In this document: positions 21,105 through 32,889 of the stretch, in pieces | Position numbering within the stretch: the first letter of the stretch is position 1 | Layout: each line of letters opens with the position of its first letter | DNA from: Tetrapyrgos nigripes | Taxonomy: Eukaryota > Basidiomycota > Agaricomycetes > Agaricales > Campanellaceae | NCBI GenBank assembly: GCA_013368315.1 | Contig: JAACJM010000096.1 | Location: 124,001 to 188,000 of the forward strand | Length of the DNA: 64,000 nt | Reading direction: 5' to 3' | The notes under the pieces: generated by a model | Told to the model about the DNA's origin: nothing | Database searches by the model: none | Seen by the model: only the letters and a program-made list of their open reading frames with translations | Program-made: the position numbers and the translations under genes

Positions 21105-22245
21105 CTACGGATTCACCATATTCAAGCCTCCGTCAATGCGCATGATAACACCATTGGTATATTCACCCGCCGAAGAAGACAGATACACAGCTGCCATTCC
21201 TATCTCGTGTTCCCTGTCATTGGCAAAAGTCGGCGATGCGATAGTCAGCATCAAAATGGATAATTCATTTCGATACTTACTTTCCTGGCCTCAATGCTGG
21301 CGCCTCAGTCATCGTCCCAGGCATCGCTCCCGTCATGTACTGGGTCAACGCCTCTTCCGAACCCGTCATCTCGGATGAAAAAGCACCAGGAGCGATGGCG
21401 TTGACTCTAACGGGAATCTTACTCAACGCAAACTCGGTCGCCATAGATGAGGTGAGGTGGTCTGCTCCCGCTTTGCTTACACTGTATGCAAACTGGATTA
21501 GGAGGTAAGCATCCCCGGTGGTCAAGTGGCATAGAAATGTACTTACCGTATTCATCACCATCTTCATAGTTCCAACACAACTAGTGATATTGATGACGCT
21601 GGAGGTTTCACCTTTTCTCGCCCGTGCGCCTTTTTCGAGGAGAGATAAAAAGCCCATAGTGACGAAGAATGGAGCAACCGTATTGGTACGTAAGATGTCG
21701 GTCCACTTGTCAAGTGAGGATTCTGCGAACAGCAAATCTCCCAAATTCGGGTCTCTGTCTCCTATGAACTTGAACCATTCGCCAGAGATTCCAGCGCTGT
21801 CGGATGATCATACACATCAGTGAGTATTACTTGATTTCCAAGACTATTTTTTTGACGTACTTGTTGACCAGAATGTCGAGTTTTCCATCAGCTTCATCAA
21901 TGGCTTTGACGGCCTTGGTAATGGAATCTTTGTCTAAGACGTCCATCTGCAATCTGAGAGGATGCGTAAGTTTCTGCACACTGTCTTCAAGTAATCAGCA
22001 CTTACGGAACGAGTCCTTGCCCTATTTCGGTCGCTACCTTTTGTAGAACTTCAAGACGTCGTCCAGTGATATAGACCTTGGCGCCATTTTTCGCTAGTTG
22101 CTTGGCAATCATCAAGCCACTGGTTCAAAGGAGAGTACAAGTGCTCTGGTGAGTGGGACGTGATAGAAGTGGTTTCACAAACTTACATGCCTGTTCCACC
22201 ACCAGTAACCACCGCAACTTTGCCTGTCAAGTCAAGAGGGTTCAT
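21105..22245 (-). CDS. short-chain dehydrogenase/reductase (copy 2), 6 exons
   Basis: Exons on the minus strand: 22245-22187, 22119-22006, 21953-21861, 21796-21547, 21492-21281, 21213-21105. The sum is 837 nt, giving 278 residues. It keeps TGGGTGIG, NNAG, the catalytic Ser and YSVSK, all splice sites and the upstream TATA-like box, so it appears functional. It differs from copy 1 mainly by lacking the nine-residue insertion after SSEMTG (here GSEEALTQYMTG). It is a recent tandem paralogue; the substrate is unknown. Confidence 0.9.
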
Positions 22246-22321
22246 CTTGTGCGTAATGAAAAGTGAGAGATTATGAGGAATTTTCTGTCTGGATGATTCA
22301 TGTGAAGATCTACTTCTGCTC

Positions 22322-22327
22322 TTTATA
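22322..22327 (-). promoter_or_regulatory. TATA-like box of SDR copy 2
   Basis: TATAAA about 77 bp upstream of the start, same position as in copy 1. Confidence 0.5.
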
Positions 22328-22465
22328 CCATGGTTGTGCACCGAGAAAGATGTAGGCTTGGTAATCATAGTATTAGGGAGTATAGCAGGATCACAAAGAA
22401 ACTTTGTCAATCTCGTAGTGTCACCAGCGAGCAATTGCAAACCATGAGAAACTTTTCACGGCAAG

Positions 22466-23927
22466 GACGCACGCGTATACTAGGCAAACTCGAGATTTGC
22501 TACCTTCCTAAGCAAGTACAGGTGTTAAAAAACACCCGGCTTCAGTCGATGACTATGGGCGGCATTTTTGCAGTTTGCTTGACGTCCGGATGATGCATTA
22601 GCGGCCGATGCGACACGCAAGGGACATGGCAAAGATACACTCTGAGCAAAACGCGTCACTCCCGTGTTTCAAGGGATATATTGGGCTATTGATGTCAAGA
22701 GGGCCTCGACCTTGATTTATGACGAGCATCCTTATCTGGGGGACTTCGTATCAAGCATCTCATTTCGATGAAAGCTGCCAGAGCTGATGGGCAGCGCGCT
22801 GCAGATTTGGGGGAAAAAAAAACGAAACATTGTGCATAAGCCTCGAGCTTTGTTGGAGCAAAAGCAGAATTATCATACGTGCCATTTGGATCATTTAGAA
22901 GAGAAAAGTGCCATTTAGTTGGTGGTGGTAGCAGAGCAAGAGTTCGTTGTCACTGTCTGTGACAACCACCAGATACGCGTTTCCAACCGACACTTCCGTC
23001 GTCATGTCTTTCCTCAGTCCTGTCTGTCTGTCGCACAACGCAGGTTTGTCTATGAACCAATGTTTATTTTGAGTATAACATCGTCTCTGGTCAAATTTCA
23101 AGTAGTACAGCAAGTTCTGAAGACTTTCGTGCGGTCGTCGACGAACTAGAAAAATCCAACCTCGGACATTTTTGGACGATACTAGATAGTCTGGGGGCTG
23201 AATAACGTTTCCAACTATGAATCAAAGTGCGTGTGAGATACCTTTGTTCATTTCTTGTTCTGAAATACTCTCCGTGACTATGTAACCTCTGTGCCATCGT
23301 CAACAGTCAAGCTCACGTCAATGCACTTCCTTCCCAGTCAATACAGCATCCTCTGCACAACATCAACTCCTGATTACGCTCTAGAACAAGTGCAGGGACT
23401 CCTCAAGGCTCAACGCTGTTGGGCTGTCGGCGCTGCTGCGCATCCGCTTCACGGAGAGACATGCGACTTGGCCATGACAGCGCTCTTCGTCTCGTAGGAC
23501 GTTTTTAGCCTCAAATCTCGCAGCAAAGTGTTTTCTGTGTCAAGTCGTTTGAAGCAGCTCTTCGTTTTTTGGAACGCTTTTTATCCATGGAATCGTTCAG
23601 TGCGTCAAGCAGTCGATGACGAGGTCGCAATGTAATTATTCGCAGCGCAATCATGATAATATTGGGCTTCCTTTGACCAGTGAGTTCTTGCCTACGGCGT
23701 TCTTGTATACATGACCTGATATTTTGAGCACAGAAACAAACGTACGCAATGGCACTCTCAAAAAATGCCGATTAGTACGTAGCAGCTCTTTTTGTTTTTC
23801 CTTTGACATATCTCTGTGCTTTCATAGGGTAAATGAGCAAGCTAAAGCCTCCATTTCTTTCGATTATACACCTATCATTCTCTCCACTCGCTATGTTACG
23901 TGTATACTACAGCTCGCGTGCATGCAA
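22466..23927. other. 1.5-kb intergenic region
   Basis: No gene recognised on either strand; only short open frames without domain features (for example 23291-23497). It contains the distal upstream part of SDR copy 2 and the 3' flank of the NmrA-like gene. Confidence 0.4.
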
Positions 23928-25000
23928 TCAATTCTTCAAAGAGCCCCACCACAGCTTCAAGTATTCTTCCAGACCCATGGGCTTCACATCTGTCGCCTCA
24001 TTGAGATTCATATTACTCGGCAGCTCTTGATTGATGAGAACGAGCTGACTCTCCCGGAATGTTTTCTCCATGAACTGGTTCGGGGCATCAAAACCTGACG
24101 ACGAAATGGGACCTGACGAAGACTTCGCAATTTGATTGAGCTGGGCTGAAATCTCTGCCTTGGGCCAGTAAGTGATATCGAGTTTCTTGCCTTTTTGAAA
24201 GAGTTGGAATAAGTGACCGAACAATTTTTCAGAAATAGAAACGTACCTGTGACTCTCTCAAAAACATCGACAATCTCGTTTCCAGTAGCCACGCTGCCTG
24301 CCATGTTGAAAACTTCCGGCCAAACGTCAAGTTGGATTGCAGCAGCTACAAATTTCCCCACATCTTCTCCACGCGTCCACCACTGCTTCTGCTTGCCATC
24401 CCCAGGAATGACCGCCTTTCCCTGCGAGAAGTAGAATACGACGGCGATGGGTTGCAAATACCCATACGCCTTTTCCCTGTCCGGACGGGGATTCTCGTAT
24501 CCAAGATAATTCATAAACACCCCACATGCAAACATCGTATACTCCAATCCGCGTCCAGACCTTCCCTTGGAATCCTCCACAGCTTCCCTGAGGTACTTCA
24601 GCACTGTTCGCTTCGGGTCGTAGTACTCCGTAACGGACACAGCGTTTTCGGAGCCGTATCCAAACTCTGAAGGCGCAAAGCGACGCATGGACGGTACATT
24701 CAGAGACGCCTTGATCATATTGATTTGGGATGTTATGAGCTCGTCACCGGAAACATATATGGCCGAGATGAGAGTGTCGATTTGGTGTTCCTGAAGGACT
24801 GACTCGATACTGGCAACGTTGTTGTAGTCAACGGCTATGACGGGTGCGGTATAACCGTGAAAGGTTACGCCAGATGAGGCACTGCGAGAAAGGACGATGA
24901 CGGCGTCCAATGTGTCGCGTCGTTCCAGTAATCCTTCTACGAGGTGTCGGCCCACACCGCCTTTTCCTCCTGCTACGGCGATTCTTCTGGATGGTGCCAT
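23928..25000 (-). CDS. NmrA-like / isoflavone-reductase-like NAD(P)-binding protein
   Basis: Two exons, 25000-24247 and 24190-23928, separated by a 56-bp intron; 338 residues. The N-terminal Rossmann motif AGGKGGVGRHL (GxxGxxG, residues 10-20), VIVLSRS after the second strand, RRFAPSEFGYG (about residues 104-114) and DVGKFVAAAIQLDVWP are typical of the NmrA/isoflavone-reductase branch of atypical SDRs. A Tyr/Lys catalytic pair of the classical type is not evident, as is common in this family. Members act either as redox-sensing regulators or as reductases of aromatic compounds; which applies here cannot be told from sequence. Likely cytosolic. Confidence 0.85.
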
Positions 25001-25368
25001 GTCTGGTGGATGTATGAGAGTTGATGGAGTAGCGATTCCACATCCTGGTCTTAAATAGCCAGTCTGCCCATAGAGTCATGAGACGCTCTTCTCAGTTTGA
25101 TAGATTGCTTAATGATTTTCAAACCGACTTTTCGGGATAAGCGCTTTGCGAGACAATCTGTGTATTCATCATCTACCGAGTCAGCCGGTATATAGTAACT
25201 AGTAACTATGATGGAAGTGCACTGATCATTTACCGAAGTAGTCGGTGTACAGTAACAAGTAACACTACCAAACCATATTCGAATACAACTACATCTTCAG
25301 CGAACGCTCGCTATGCTAGTTAACTCTCAAACTAAGGAAAACTACACGTTACAAATGGCCTTCAAACT
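25001..25368. other. intergenic with imperfect direct repeat
   Basis: Two roughly 40-bp imperfect direct repeats at about 25169-25208 and 25226-25265 (ATCATCTACCGAGTCAGCCG versus ATCATTTACCGAAGTAGTCG). No gene seen. Confidence 0.5.
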
Positions 25369-27491
25369 TTAATTATCTTCCACCAAGGGAAAGACCGTCC
25401 CACACTCGCCCTTAAACACATCAAGCTCCTCGGCTGTCATCAACTCAAAACTACCAAGAGCAGACTCTAACGCCACAATCTCTTCCTCACTTGGTACTGG
25501 CCTGCCCTCTTTCTCCATCTCCTTCACGAAACCCCTCACATCAAAAATCTGGAAGGCCTCAGCCGGCAAAGAAGCAATTGAAGGTTCTGCCTTCGCCTTG
25601 GTATGTTTCTTGAGCTGTTCCTGATTTGGTTTGACAAATACATAGCTACTATTGCCAACTCCGGGAAAAGGTCGAACGATGAAATCAGAAAAATGAACCA
25701 TCAACATCCACACGATTCCGTCAAAAGTAGGGTTCAAACTGCGCGGGGAGTACTATGTGGTGTACATTCTCGGAATAGAAGAGATGGTGCGTGAAGACCA
25801 GTCGTCATACCGACTTGCGGGATCAGACGTGATCCCAAAACGAGAAAAGATGAGATTAGAGAGGACGGAGAAAAAGCGAGGCAAAGTCGCATTCAAAAGC
25901 GTCGTCAATCGCAGGCCGTCTACCAAGACGATCGGTTCGGAAGCCTTTGCATCATGGCTGTCATTGTTGGCACCTTTATCTGCAGCAACAATAGTAGTTC
26001 CTGAGGATAAAACCGCTGCTGACCCCAAATTGCTTTGAGTATAGGAAAAAGCGAACATTGGGTCTTGACAGTGTGAGGCCTGGAAATGGTGTGTCAAGAT
26101 TTTCAAGAGCTTCTCGGTATTGAAGAACGGAACGGTGGAGATGTCTTTGCCGAACGTACCACCGAAAATGACTGTCAGACCATGAAGATATGCTGCATGA
26201 AGTTTTTCGGGAGATGGAACCTTCTCCCCGTAGTCAACAGATGTAGGGCGTAGGAAGGCAAGATGTACCAGGTCATGAAGTTGATAAAATAGAGTCGGAG
26301 AAGAGAACAAAAGGTTAAGAAGCTCCTCGTTCTCGATACTCGTGTTGAGTAAAACGAGACGAAGGAGCTGGGGAATGGCCCTGAGCACTTCAGCTACGGT
26401 AGCAGCAGAAATGTTCTGGTTACCAGAAAGATCCACGGACTTGATGTTTGGAATCGCGCCCGACACCTCTTTGACCAAAAGAGCAATTTGCTCAGAAGAA
26501 AGGGAAGTGAAAGCGGAGAGATCAAGGGTAAAGTTATCGGATTTGTTGAAGTCGTGTTCAAGGATCTTTTCGAGTAAGGAGATCCCACTATCTGGAAATG
26601 GCTTCTTTCCCATCAAGACCTTCTTCAGGTGATCAGCTCGGCCTGGCATCCACGCCAACTCCTCAAGCCGTTTCGTGTCGTTGATAGACAGGCTGTGTTC
26701 TACGGCAGAAGGTATAGATAATTCGAAGAGCGATGGAACTCGGTCCGCAGTCGCAGATGCAGTGTCCACCGACACTTCTGCCTCGGCATCATATTCACCT
26801 GGCCAAGCTTCCGAGAGCATCCCAGAAGTCAGCAGTCGTACATCGTCGAGATCAGAAATTGCGCGAACGATGTGTTTCGCAAGCAGCTCGGGTGCATTCG
26901 ATACTGTCCTCTGGCCATCCTCTGTCCGAGATAGCCTATAGTAGCCACCAATTTATCCCTCTGCATCAAGTGGTCCTGCTCCATCAGAGGAAACGAAACA
27001 GTAAGCGGGGTCGGTGGGGTCGGTCACATCGATGACGGTAATTCCTTCGTCGTTGTCTACAAGATGAAAGAAAGTAAGCAAGTGTCTGAAAAAAAGCGGC
27101 ACACACCTCCATCAAAACTCCCATATTAGGACTGTAGGCGTTGTTATCCACGTCAACACCACTAACATAGGGCTGTTGTATGTCTCCCAAATCCATGTTC
27201 CACGCCAGGGTCAACAAGAAAAGCGCATACGGGCAAGGCATAAGTGGCATTTTTGGACTCTGGCCCTTCCAACCATGCACTGATTGGGCACGGCGAAGCT
27301 CATCTCTGAGGATAGACCCATTGTTTTCGTTCTTGATGAGAGTGAGAAATCGAAGAGGGGCACCGAGAGGGAGACTTCCGTAGCACCACTGATGATGATG
27401 GACCGCCTATGCAGCGGTAGTATGTCTGGTTTATAGTCGATCTATGAGGGACGAGACGCACAATGAGGAAAACTTGGTGTCTTTGGCCCAT
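25369..27491 (-). pseudogene. disrupted gene of an uncharacterised fungal family (MGQRHQ start)
   Basis: Starts MGQRHQVFLIVR at 27491. Further segments read HHQWCYGSLPLGAPLRF, MPCPYALFLLTLAWNMDLGD, NDEGITVIDVTDPTDPAYC, EDGQRTVSNAPELLAKHIVR and a leucine-rich C-terminal half (PNIKSVDLSGNQNISAATV), ending FPLVEDN at 25369. I recall agaricomycete hypothetical proteins with this opening and HHQWCYG motif; this was not checked. Three breaks are visible: a +1 shift near 27403 between YRCIG and HHQWCYG, an in-frame TAA at 26953-26955, and an in-frame TAG at 25753-25755. The intron near 27065-27105 also fails to restore phase cleanly. Function unknown. Confidence 0.65.
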
Positions 27492-28221
27492 GATGGTTGG
27501 GGAAAAGAGTGTTGTTGGTAATGACGTCACTGTTCCTGTCGCCTTAGTATTACCATGTACACCTACATGCCAACCTTCCAGCAGCCTTCTACACAATTTG
27601 CGAGAAATTATAGAGGCCGTTCAGCTTCGTTCATCCCCAACAAAAGGAAACAGTTGTATACATATCACAACCCCTCTCAAGACTTAAACCGTTCGTTAGA
27701 AAAGATCTCCGTTTGTTGGATGGCATAATCCTTAGTCCTTTGCTAGCAAACGTCTGACTGGGACATTCATATTATACACTTATCATCCGTCATAATTAAT
27801 CCATGGTTATAGCAACAAAACGACAAGGTCTCCCATAACCGGTAAAAAAAAGAGGAACAATGAATCACTACGCGCGTATGCCATGTGTTCACCTCCACCT
27901 TGGGCTCACACATACATATAAGTACCGTTCCGCGCACACGTTTTTCCCCCCTTCCTTCCTTCCTTCCTCAACCCTTGCCCTCGCCCAGCAAACACATCGT
28001 TACCGGCTGGTTAGATTGAGCACTGTATTACTAGTGTCCTAATCTTCTTCAATAGTTCAGGTAAATTGACTCACAGCAAAGATATAACCGACTCAGGCAC
28101 TGACAAACCCCATCGATATTGCATTATTCCAATATCCCAATATTGTCAACTCGAACAGCTTTCGCAGGACAGTCGCGAATTAGGACTCAACATATCACTC
28201 CACCACCTCCCATTCACGAAG
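27492..28221. other. intergenic region
   Basis: No supported gene. Contains a (TTCC)n-like run near 27950. It lies between the starts of the divergent disrupted gene and the AT-hook gene, so it should include both promoters. Confidence 0.4.
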
Positions 28222-29617
28222 ATGTTATTCAAAGACCTTCAACAATGGAAACCCGAGCCTCTATCGCCTTTACAGGCATTTTTATTCGGCCATATCCTAA
28301 GGCTTAGATTTCCGGAAGAGTTTGAGTCGGAGGAGGCACCAGTACGGAGAGCCAAATACAGAGTCAAGTTCAGGGGAGTCAAGTCCAGCCAGAGCAACAA
28401 GATCCGGGGTTGAGAGAGTCTATTGCAGGAGGAGAAAAGAGGAGAGGAGATGATGATGATGATGAGGATGATGATGATGAGAGGCTGGATTTGCGACAAA
28501 GCGACGAAGACATAAAGACATACGGGAAACAGAGAGTGATAGGAAGTGGAGAAGAATCAGAAGAAGACGAAGAGAGTGGGAGAGAAACAAAGAGGCAGGT
28601 GCGTGCCTCGCACTTAACCGGCTTGCTCTTGGCTTTTGATTTTCAAGCTCACTTATGATCGTCAGAAAACATCTGGTAGTGGTACTGGCCAGGCCATGCC
28701 TTACACCAGATCCTATACAACGATTGCAAGCGGCGTGAAGGAAGCAGAGCACCAGTGGTGGAAACAATACATTAAGAAACGTCCACCTATGTTTCCAAAG
28801 CATTTGAGCTTGGATTATATATACAAGGATCCAGTGAGTCCTTCTCAGGCTTAAGCTTGATTCTTGACTGACAAACTACGCCTTCCTCTTGTGTTTGCTT
28901 TTGATGCCGGGTGTTGATTTCAAGTATGCTCAAAAGCATGAATCTGACGACGAAGTTGAGTCTGGACCTTCAGAAGTAAAGGACCCGAACCAGAATTACG
29001 ACTACTCCAACTCGGAGTCAGATCATGAGCGACACGACATTCAAGATACCAGTGCCAATAGTCAACGTGGATGTGCCAATACCGACTGGAATCCCAACTC
29101 GTCTCAAGGAGACATAAGTCGAGACAGCGGTGACAATTACGACCATGACAAAGCCGCCGCCAGTCTTGTTTCTGTTTTCAACAACCTTGCAGATGATAAC
29201 GGTCCCATACTGGCAGGAGTTGATGAAGACAAAGACGCAGATAAGGCTCGGAAACAGGCCGCAGTCGTTCAGAAGAGGAAGAGGGGCAGACCGAGAAAGC
29301 CGCAGACCCAGGTGCAGCCCCGGCCAGCTGAGAACCCAGCAGCGACTGCGGGTACAGACGGGGAGGTAGCTCAGACTGCAATAGCACCCAGTCTTACTGG
29401 CATTACAGTCGCGGTAGTCCAGAACACGGTAACTCCAGAGAGGAGAGGGCCTGGGAGACCCAGGAAGTTGGTAACAGGCGTTGATATGGCATGTCCCAGA
29501 CATTCTTCTGCCATAGGTGGAGGAGGTGAGGTTCCCGACTTGCCGAAGAGGAGAGGAAGGCCAAGGAAGAATCCTGTAGCGGTGCCGGGAGAGCTTGCAA
29601 TGAGCTTGATAAACTAA
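28222..29617 (+). CDS. AT-hook DNA-binding protein (5' exon join unresolved)
   Basis: The well-supported 3' part has exons ending at 28598, then 28666-28833, then 28925-29617, all joined in phase 0. It reads ETKRQ-KTSGSG, then HQWWKQYIKKRPPMFPKHL, then YAQKHESDDEVESG. The last exon carries three AT-hooks (KRKRGRPRKP, RRGPGRPRKL, KRRGRPRKNP) that bind the minor groove of AT-rich DNA, so a nuclear chromatin or transcription role is likely. Upstream there is an acidic segment (GGEKRRGDDDDDEDDDDERL) and an N-terminal segment from MLFKDLQQWK (28222). The two do not join in frame around 28400-28440 by any good GT-AG pair, so either a small exon is missed or the sequence carries an indel. Confidence 0.7.
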
Positions 29618-30119
29618 TGTAATGCCTACGGCCCCAAATGATTTTATCGTGTAGAATGTTAGCCTGGTCAAGGCTGGTAGAAAAGATTGAGCCTTGACTG
29701 ACATCGTGCTGAGCTGACCCAATGAACACCACTGGTTTTGAAGAAGCGGTCATAGCTCTGCTGGAGGTTGTATTGAGGGTGTGAACTGAGATACTCTTTC
29801 GCCTTCATCCGTGCGAGTGTCCGTGACAGATAGACCTATGGTAACATCCTGCTTGATTTTTCGTCATTGACGTGGCCAGCTTGCACCAGCTGAGAAAAGA
29901 GAGCGTAGCCGCATTTGCTGTGATTTTCGGGCACCGCTTTTTTGACCAGATGCTGCTCACCCCTCTGTCAGGAATGAAATAAAAGCGGATGCACTCAGCG
30001 CTAGCTTAACCGTCAGTGAGAGGAGAAAGGGGACTAGTAGCTGCACGTGAAGCCTAAGAGAATTAGATTTTAGCACGCAATTCATCACAATTCTTACCAT
30101 CATAATGATGTCGCCCGAG
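29618..30119. other. intergenic region before the peroxiredoxin
   Basis: No gene recognised; contains the 3' flank of the AT-hook gene and the peroxiredoxin promoter region. Confidence 0.4.
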
Positions 30120-30126
30120 TATAAAG
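30120..30126 (+). promoter_or_regulatory. TATA-like box of the peroxiredoxin gene
   Basis: TATAAAG about 60 bp upstream of the ATG at 30184. Confidence 0.5.
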
Positions 30127-30183
30127 CTCTTGCCTATCTCAAATCCTCTCTTTCTCCATCTTCCATCTATTCTCATCTCTGCC

Positions 30184-31105
30184 ATGGCTGACGCTGTTCC
30201 CAAACGCGAATACTCTCTCCGTCTCGGTAGCACTGCCCCCGACTTTGAAGCCGACACGACCATCGGTCGTATCAAGTTCCATGAGTGGTTGGGTAACTCT
30301 TGGGTGAGTTTCTCAGGTAGCTACGCTCATGATTGATGGAGGTTGACGCGGTCAATGCGTAGGGTATCCTCTTCTCTCACCCAGGGGATTTCACTCCCGT
30401 CTGCACCACTGAACTTGGTGAAGTCGCTCGTCGTGCCAAAGACTGGGAAGCACGGAACGTCAAAGTCATCGGTATCTCTGCCAACGGGCTCGAGGAGCAC
30501 GCGAAGTGGATAGAAGACATCAATTCCTTCGGAGGAAAGACTGCTGGCCCTACTGATGTCCAGTTCCCTATCGTGCGTCTCATTATCGTTGTGTAATCTC
30601 ATACGAAACTAAGCCCCTCCGTGCACAGATCGCTGACCCCGACCGCAAAGTCTCTTACATCTATGACATGTTGGACTACGAGGACGTCACCAACCGTGAC
30701 AACAAAGGTCTTCCCTTCACCATCCGTACCGTCTTCCTCATCGACCCCGCAAAGAAAGATCCGTCTCACCCTCAACTACCCTGCTGTCGCCGGCCGTAAT
30801 TTTGTGCGTGTCTGATATCTATGACCTCGAAGTGTATTTTCCTAATCTTGTCTTCCTCAGGACGAAATAATTCGTGCCATCGATGCCATCCAGCTCGGTG
30901 ACAAACACCGTATCGCTACTCCCGTCAACTGGAACAAGGGACAAGACGTCATCATCCACGCCAGCGTCAACAACGAGGAGGCTAAGACTCTTTTCCCTAA
31001 TCATGTTGCTCACTTGGTATGTGCTTCTAGCAACTGTAGTAAGACCGTTGGCTAACTATATGTGTCTTTCAGCCCTATCTGAGGACAACTCCTCTGGATT
31101 CTTGA
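30184..31105 (+). CDS. 1-Cys peroxiredoxin (Prx6/PRX1 type) with apparent 1-bp insertion
   Basis: Exons 30184-30303, 30363-30572, 30629-30803, 30861-31016, 31073-31105. The peroxidatic motif [11 protein letters not shown] places Cys at residue 54. The long C-terminal arm ([13 protein letters not shown] ... FPNHV) and lack of an evident resolving Cys identify the 1-Cys subgroup, which reduces H2O2 and lipid peroxides in cytosol or mitochondria. No clear targeting peptide is seen. The exon sum is 694 nt, one base too many. The extra base lies near 30758, where the frame shifts between LIDPAKK and [15 protein letters not shown]. Without it the product is 230 residues, normal for the family. Either a sequence error or a recent inactivating insertion. 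Confidence 0.85.
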
Positions 31106-31569
31106 AAGGGCTTCCTCGCTTGAAAAATGTCAAGTGCATGATGTGTATTACCAGCTACTGCTCTGAGTGTACGTTTTATATCCGGCGCTGTTGGAAAGAC
31201 AATGAATTGAAAATGTACTACATATACTCTCGAGGCCCTTACTGTCTAGCTTCATGTTTGGAGCTTCCAGACTGATCTAGTCGTTGACCTGCCGATTGGG
31301 ACTGACGGCTCCTGTGACCTGTCCGTCTTTGACTGATCATCATGGACGTCGTAGCCGACTGGTGCGACGACTGTTCCACTTGAATCCATGGACAGATAGA
31401 TGTATAATTGCCTCCTACCAAGAGAAACAGCCCCCTAAAATCCTGTTTGAACTACATTTCAATGCAGCCGCTTTACTCATCTCATTGTACATCAGATCCA
31501 GACGTACTTATAGAACATCCCGCGAGCCAAGGCCTGTACCCAAGGAGGGCCGGGTTCCGGGGTAATACA
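31106..31569. other. convergent intergenic region
   Basis: Lies between the 3' ends of the peroxiredoxin and SKP1-like genes; no gene seen. Confidence 0.4.
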
Positions 31570-32281
31570 CTACTCCTCCCCAATTAGGATACGAAAAAGC
31601 GCTCTTATCTGCGCTGGAGTTTTGCCTTTTATAAGATCTGCCACAGCTCTCGTAGAAATGGACCTCAAAGAACGTCAGTCACACTGCAACCGACCATTCT
31701 AGGTAGTGGAACTCACAAAAGACCCGGGATATCAAGGAAATTAGCCACCTGACAAAGCTGCACTATCATCTTTGCGTCAACGTTGTTCAAGACTCAAGAG
31801 GTTTCGGTCCCATTCTTGTACAACAGCTTGCGAGGGATCTGGATTGTTGTAGTGAAATTCGCAATAATCGACGACCTGTCCATGTCAAACACCATGACGC
31901 CAAGTTTACAGTCGAACGAAAATGACTGACCAATTTAAGCGTTGTAGGACTAGAGTCCGGAACATGAGTTACAGCATCCTCACCATTGAGATCTGCACCT
32001 AAAGAGGGCATAGCAGTCAAATTATTTTACTACCAGCGAGAACTTGGCGTCGTACTTACAACCGACGAACATTTGTATGGTTTCTCGAGCAACATCGGTG
32101 CGGAGGGGAAACCGAGTGTGGTCCAGGGTTTCCAAAATGATATCTGAAACGTAGAATGGGTTTTGAAGGTTATGGACAGGGCATTGATTTGGGTCTGGTA
32201 CTGACAATTCTGAGCAGCCCCAAAGTTAACGTTGGATCGACGATCATGATGGTCCCGGTCAGCTTTGATCAAATCATACAT
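31570..32281 (-). CDS. SKP1-like protein with apparent 1-bp insertion, 5 exons
   Basis: Minus-strand exons 32281-32206, 32143-32060, 31998-31931, 31875-31717, 31663-31570. Translation shows the SKP1 order: an N-terminal BTB/POZ-like strand (IILETLDHTRFPLR), TLKLVVDYCEFHYNNP, EWDRNLLSLEQ, VANFLDIPGLL, and the C-terminal F-box-binding tail VADLIKGKTPAQIRALF. The exon sum is 481 nt, one base too many. The surplus base lies near 31781-31783, between LEQ and VDAKMIVQLC. Without it the protein is 159 residues, the usual SKP1 length. SKP1 bridges F-box proteins to cullin 1. The divergent N-terminus suggests a lineage paralogue rather than the housekeeping SKP1. It is divergently arranged with F-box gene D. 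Confidence 0.8.
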
Positions 32282-32889
32282 ATCACACTAGATATTACGC
32301 ACCTGATTATCTTCCATTTAGCAAGAGATTGTTGCAAGATGTTTCTACTTGGAGGTCGACGTGCAACGGACAGAGCTCGAGCATTTCCAGCTTTTAACTG
32401 TTGTTTAGTCACCGCTACTTTTGTATAACTGCCATTTGGGCCGCGCAACGACAAAAAGTTTCAAATTTTCGTTAAATTTTGGGGATATTCGGTAGTCATA
32501 CATCATAAAGGACACGTTTTGCTATCTCCACACTACACATGCCCACAAAACAGAAAAACAGCTCAAAGAGTGAGCAGCACAGGCACGATCGGCGGTGCTT
32601 TCGCTAGCAACAAGAACGCGGAGCGCGTGCCTCGTATACTCTCCTATCGTCTCTTCCCTTCTTCCTGTGCTCTGCACTGGCAGGCACTCCAATAGCATTT
32701 CCAACGCCTCTGGCCAATGAGGACGGCTCGGGATTCAAGCTTCAAGGATCTCTCGACATTTCTCGAATCTTTTCCGTGGATAGGCAGGGAATAAGATCTT
32801 AAGAGGTGGTGGTCTTAGTCCGATTCCGAGTGTGCGAGGCGGAGAAGACTAGGTATGTAGTCGAAAAGCGAAGTGACGTCATCCAACTG
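32282..32889. promoter_or_regulatory. shared divergent promoter region (SKP1-like / F-box D)
   Basis: 608 bp separate the two start codons. Both genes must be driven from here unless long 5' introns exist. No specific binding site was identified. Confidence 0.5.

Larger units (their letters stand above)
19088..22465. repeat. segmental duplication, unit 2
   Basis: Counterpart of 11862-15875. It begins in SulP intron 7 immediately right of the foldback element's TA and ends at CTTTTCACGGCA. It lacks the 624 bp bounded by TTGGC (junction at 20965-20969). Confidence 0.95.

Noticed and set aside
25169..25265. Short direct repeats as a CRISPR-like array
   Set aside because: Only two imperfect units, in a eukaryotic genome; not an array.
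30184..31105. Tiny intron to explain the peroxiredoxin frameshift
   Set aside because: No GT-AG pair fits near 30758 without removing conserved residues; a single surplus base explains it fully.
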